A DNA stretch of 64,000 nucleotides from Channa striata (Eukaryota > Chordata > Actinopteri > Anabantiformes > Channidae). The notes under the pieces were generated by a model. It did not search any database and had not been told where the DNA came from. It saw only the letters and a list, made by a program, of their open reading frames with translations. The DNA lies in the NCBI GenBank assembly GCA_033026295.1, contig CM065182.1, positions 22,425,215-22,489,214 on the forward strand, read 5' to 3'. Positions 60,407-64,000 of this stretch are shown here, piece by piece. A program made the position numbers and the translations under genes. Each line of letters starts with the position of its first letter. The stretch's first letter is position 1.

Positions 60407-63026
60407 CTATTAAAATTTGAAAAAAAAAACATTATGGTACAAGACAAAACAACAGGGTGTAAGAAGGGCATATTTAGGTTACACATGAAGTCATGTTAGT
60501 GTACTTATGAAGTCATGTAAAAAGTTAGTGCGCCTTTTTTAATTCTATGCTTTTTCTGTAAAAACATCATAAAAATCATCGGATTGTGAAGCAGGTCTTA
60601 GAATCAGGCATTTACAACCTCAAATGAAGGTTTTTCATTATTTATTTAACAAACATGAATCCAAAAAGAAAATAACATGTAGGCAAAGTTTTTTGAAGTT
60701 ATGGCAATACAATGGTCTCCACTCTCCTTCGTGGGGATGTAGATTCTTTTGTACCAGTTACACACAGCATCAATACCACTTCCTCGACAGTTGTTTTGAA
60801 TCTTTTGTAACACAGAACATTCATATCCCAGGAGTAGGTCCATGACTACCTTCTTAAAAAATGCAATGGCTGTATGGTACCATTGTCGTTGCATTTGTGA
60901 ATTATTTTTTGCACAAACAAATGTGATCAGTTTTGTTTATTACATGGCTAAGACAGAAGGGTGAAGACATAAACTTTGAGGCTTTCTTTTACTGTTTTTC
61001 AACTGCACTTAAAAACCAAGGTGATGTTAGGCCAGAACACATCTGTTCCACCATCATCACGCTCAGCACCGATGTACCACAGGACTGTGTGCTGAGCCCA
61101 TTCCTCTACTCCTTCTTCACCCACGACTGCAAGCCCATGCATTTATCTAACGGCATCAATAAGTTTGCAGGCGATACTAGAGTGACCGGTCTCATCAACC
61201 ACAAAGATGAGACTGGCTACAGGAAGCAGGTCCAGCATCTGGCCACTTGGTGGACGGATAATAATCTGCTCCTTAACACCAACAAGACCAAGGAGCTCAT
61301 AGTGGACTTCGGGAAGGAGGGCTTCAGGTTCCCCCAGACAAAAACCACCACACTGAGGCACAGCGTTTTTCCTAGAGCTGTCTCCTTATTGAACTCTGCC
61401 CTACACTGACTTCACTTACCTTTTTTGCCACAATCATACACCCCTACATTCTCCCCATAACTATTTAACTATTTAATATTGCACATACTCACTGCACTAC
61501 CCTGTATATACTCACCTGTAAATACACATGTCCATCACACATTTATATTTGTAAGTTTCAGTATATACACATCCATATGTAAATTCCGGATTATAGTAAA
61601 TAGCAACCTGTACATCATATTCATATCTACTTGTATATTCCTGATTACTATAGCAACCACTATATACCTTTATCTATCTGTAAATTCTGATCAGTTAATA
61701 GCAACCTGTATATTATGTACTTATCAATTTGCATACCCCTGACTACTATAGCAACAGTATATATGCTAATCTATGCTCATCTATTGTAAATCCCTGATTA
61801 TAGTTAACAACAGCCTGTATAGTATGTTGATAGCATCTGTAAATATGATCCATATCTTCTCCTGTACATATTTTCCAGAGGTAATTTATAACCCTTATCC
61901 TTCACTTGCTGCTTATTGCAGTTCTGGTTAGACATAAACTGCATTTCGTTGCCTTGTACTGGGACATGTGTAATGACAATAAAGTTGAATCTAACCTACG
62001 CGACCAAGCGTGTAGGCTACTACTCCACCTGCTGGTTTGTTACAGCTGTGGGCATCCTTCTAAGGCTGGGGTTGGAGCAGTACAACATGAATTATTTTAT
62101 TTTTACTTTAGTCTCCTATTTTAAAGATGCAATGTAATTGTAGAATGTCTGGGAATATACAAACATTTTCAAAATTAATAAAAATAAATGAGCCGCGGAA
62201 ATCACAGCTACACAACTAAAACATCGAGTTATAAATGAACACTATGATACGTATAGATATGTGCTCTGCAGTTTAGTAGGAAATATGTATTGCTTCTTTG
62301 CTGCGTGTTTCTTTATACCTCAGAACTCAAACATACTGAAAACGCACTGTAACTATTATATGCAGTGGCTACGGAGGCTTCTGATTCCTGAGGCTTTCTA
62401 AGAATTAACCCAGTACGGCCTGGTAGGTCACAGCTAATGTTTTTGCTATTTTGCTTAGGTGAACTCGAGATTAATATGGAGCCTTCAGCGTAATTAAGCA
62501 GCAGTTTGCTTATGAATTAAAATGTGACACTTGAAGTCAGTCACGTGTCCTGAACTATCTACTTGCTAATGTAGTGAAACTTTCAGCACGAGCCAGATAA
62601 TGTTAGTTAACGCTAAACTACAAGAAGTATCTTGAATGAAATTATTTTTCATCTACCCATTCGGTTTTCCGGTTACCTTGGCGGTTCAAAACGATGCTAT
62701 ATGGATCCACGGCTTTTTATTTTAGATGACTTTACCAACCAAATAAGTGAGTAATGTCTAGTTGTTTGTCATGACTTAGCCTAACGTGAGATTTAAAGCT
62801 AACATTCTCATATAGGGCTGAATGTAACTCGCGTTAGCAGCTGTCGTGTGACGCTAGCTCAGTTTGCTAAGCGACGACAGCGCTTGCATAACTACAAACA
62901 AAGACACAAAAGTTCGAAACACGTAAAATTATCTAGCTGGAAGTTTTCACGGTCACGAAAACAGCACTTCATTACGTTAAAGAAGTTTCACGTACCGCAA
63001 ATAAAGTAAATAACATCTTTACTCAC
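60407..63026 (-). other. jhy: jhy intron 1 (within the 5' UTR)
   Basis: Donor GTGAGT at 63026-63021 and acceptor ending at 60407. It contains a degenerate LINE at about 61010-62000, inserted antisense to jhy. Confidence 0.7.
61010..62000 (+). mobile_element. 5'-truncated, internally deleted LINE (non-LTR retrotransposon)
   Basis: The plus frame from about 61017 to 61407 reads like part of a non-LTR reverse transcriptase: TDVPQDCVLSPFLYSFFTHDC, then NKFAGDTRVTGLI, then TNKTKELIVDF. The catalytic FADD-type box appears as FAGD, so it is mutated. After ELIVDFGKEG the frame jumps to FPRAVSLLNSALH, which resembles the extreme C-terminus of the same ORF; the region between is deleted. The 3' UTR follows and ends near 61960-62000 with AATGACAATAAAGTTGAATC + TAACCTA, a typical tail of this LINE group. 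I would place it near the L2/Rex group; the clade is uncertain. It is inactive. Confidence 0.8.
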
Positions 63027-63100
63027 CTATTTTCCTCTGTACCCTACGCTGCACTGCAACCATGGAAACGCCGACGCACATATTATAGTAACGAGTAGGG
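63027..63100 (-). other. jhy: jhy non-coding exon 1 (5' limit uncertain)
   Basis: On the minus strand the sequence AGAGGAAAATAG/GTGAGT gives a strong donor at 63027/63026, placed where a 5' exon for jhy is needed. The transcription start is not determined; the X-box motifs at 63056-63113 suggest it lies within this region. Confidence 0.55.
63056..63069. promoter_or_regulatory. jhy: RFX X-box motif at the jhy promoter
   Basis: GCAACCATGGAAAC matches the X-box consensus GYNRCC-AT-RRNRAC at every position. X-boxes bind RFX factors and mark promoters of ciliary genes. Confidence 0.65.
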
Positions 63101-63113
63101 TTACTATAGTAAC
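63100..63113. promoter_or_regulatory. jhy: Second X-box-like palindrome
   Basis: GTTACTATAGTAAC is a perfect palindrome and fits the relaxed X-box consensus (GYNRYY, spacer AT, RRNRAC). It lies 30 bases from the first motif. Confidence 0.5.
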
Positions 63114-63114
63114 G

Positions 63115-64000
63115 GTTTGAGTCATTACGCTTAGTGATAATCGTTGAACTGATTAAAGACCACGAGAAACCACAACTCCTGGACCTTGGAAAAATAAGTT
63201 TACCAACGCTCCCAAAAAAAAAAAAATTGTCATATTGGTTTGATTAAGATCCAAGCATAGTAAGTACCCACTCAAAGTCGTAGTTTAAAAAACAACTAAA
63301 TAAATTTAGTCAAGACTTCGCAATACAGTCATGAACACGTCATGTAGTTAAAGTATTTACCACCATTAAATTGGCTTTTAAATTACGTGTATTGTGCCAG
63401 TTTTAAAATTAGTCACCATTTCACGTATAGATACAAATTAATTGGCTGTAGTATGTTCTAAAGGAATCTAGTACAAATTTTGCCCCTTCTTAAAATAGGG
63501 TCGCCAAAAGTGCAGAACCTCCTGCAGTTTACTTTCGGCATCATTCATTGCCTATATTGTGCTTTGACCACTAGATGTCGATATAAAATTATGGATCAGA
63601 TCTTGCACCTTCATAAGCATAAATCAGTTTGATAAAACTTGTGGCTTGTAAAATTTTGGGACGAGTGCCTAAGCTGCAGTCTTACTAAAAGCCACTAGGG
63701 AGCAGATATTCACATCAGTGCAGCCATTTCACACAAACTGTAGTGTCTTCAAATAGAAGCAGAAGAGACTGAGAGGGTTACAAGATTTTATTCAAGTCAG
63801 TGACATCTCCATATACACCACACTACCGCATGTTAAGTGACACGCATTGTGCCACCTACAAGTTATTCCCAGTTGTGTTGCAAATGATACAGTAAATGTG
63901 ATCCCCGAACCCCATTTTTACTTCATTAAATTACACTCTTAAGCTTTTAACCTTTGCTATAAGAGGGTTACTTTCTTAGGAAAGGATCTGAGGTAGCAGC
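63115..64000. other. Sequence upstream of jhy, nothing recognised
   Basis: AT-rich. No exon, RNA gene or clear repeat is visible up to the window edge. Confidence 0.5.

Noticed and set aside
1..64000. let-7/miR-100/miR-125b cluster, tRNA, snRNA or rRNA genes
   Set aside because: The human 11q24 region carries a let-7/miR-100/miR-125 cluster, so I looked for their mature sequences by eye and saw none. I also saw no tRNA or rRNA signature. A covariance-model search would settle it.
1..64000. CRISPR array, operon or prokaryotic insertion
   Set aside because: All tandem structure seen is microsatellite. Genes have spliceosomal introns, and there are no spaced direct repeats with unique spacers.

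Overview
The window is vertebrate nuclear DNA, almost certainly from a ray-finned (teleost, probably percomorph-like) fish. The coding genes are split into exons with GT/AG introns. Decayed Tc1/mariner elements, a LINE 3' fragment, teleost-type short interspersed repeats and many microsatellites are scattered through it. There is no prokaryotic gene organisation, CRISPR array or operon.

Three protein-coding genes can be supported, all in the right-hand half. (1) A lim2-like gene (lens fibre membrane intrinsic protein, PMP22/claudin superfamily) lies on + at 32013-34938. It has four coding exons that splice to 173 aa. (2) bsx (brain-specific homeobox) lies on + at 37537-39077. It has three exons that splice to 228 aa with a complete homeodomain. 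(3) jhy (juvenile hydrocephalus / C11orf63 homologue) lies on - from about 63.1 kb down to 44663. It has eight coding exons that splice in frame to 725 aa, plus a 5' non-coding exon. bsx and jhy converge tail to tail, as BSX and JHY do on human 11q24 (recalled, not searched). The lim2-like gene beside bsx is not part of the human arrangement as I remember it.

Region by region: 1-31.9 kb has no gene I can support. It holds repeats (Tc1 relic at 1.4 kb, a repeat cluster at 4.3-5.2 kb, further copies at 9.5-10.7 kb, a hAT-like relic at 29.7 kb), microsatellites, and several blocks that look like regulatory DNA because they are repeat-poor and rich in homeodomain-type TAATTA sites. The clearest is 20.19-20.87 kb. 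32-35 kb is lim2. 35-39.4 kb is bsx with its promoter and 3' UTR. 39.5-44.6 kb is the bsx/jhy intergenic region, with a regulatory-looking block at 40.8-41.6 kb. 44.6-63.1 kb is jhy, whose introns carry an end-to-end but internally deleted Tc1 element (45.8-46.9 kb), an inverted short repeat (47.3-47.7 kb), an A-rich strand-asymmetric block (50.0-50.5 kb) and a degenerate LINE (61.0-62.0 kb).

The most interesting observations are two RFX X-box-like palindromes at the jhy first exon, which fit a ciliary gene; an upstream ORF in jhy that overlaps the main start; a possible intron-retention isoform of jhy ending in a hydrophobic tail; the TAATTA cluster; and a CA microsatellite directly against the bsx intron 2 splice donor. 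I found no convincing wholly new system.
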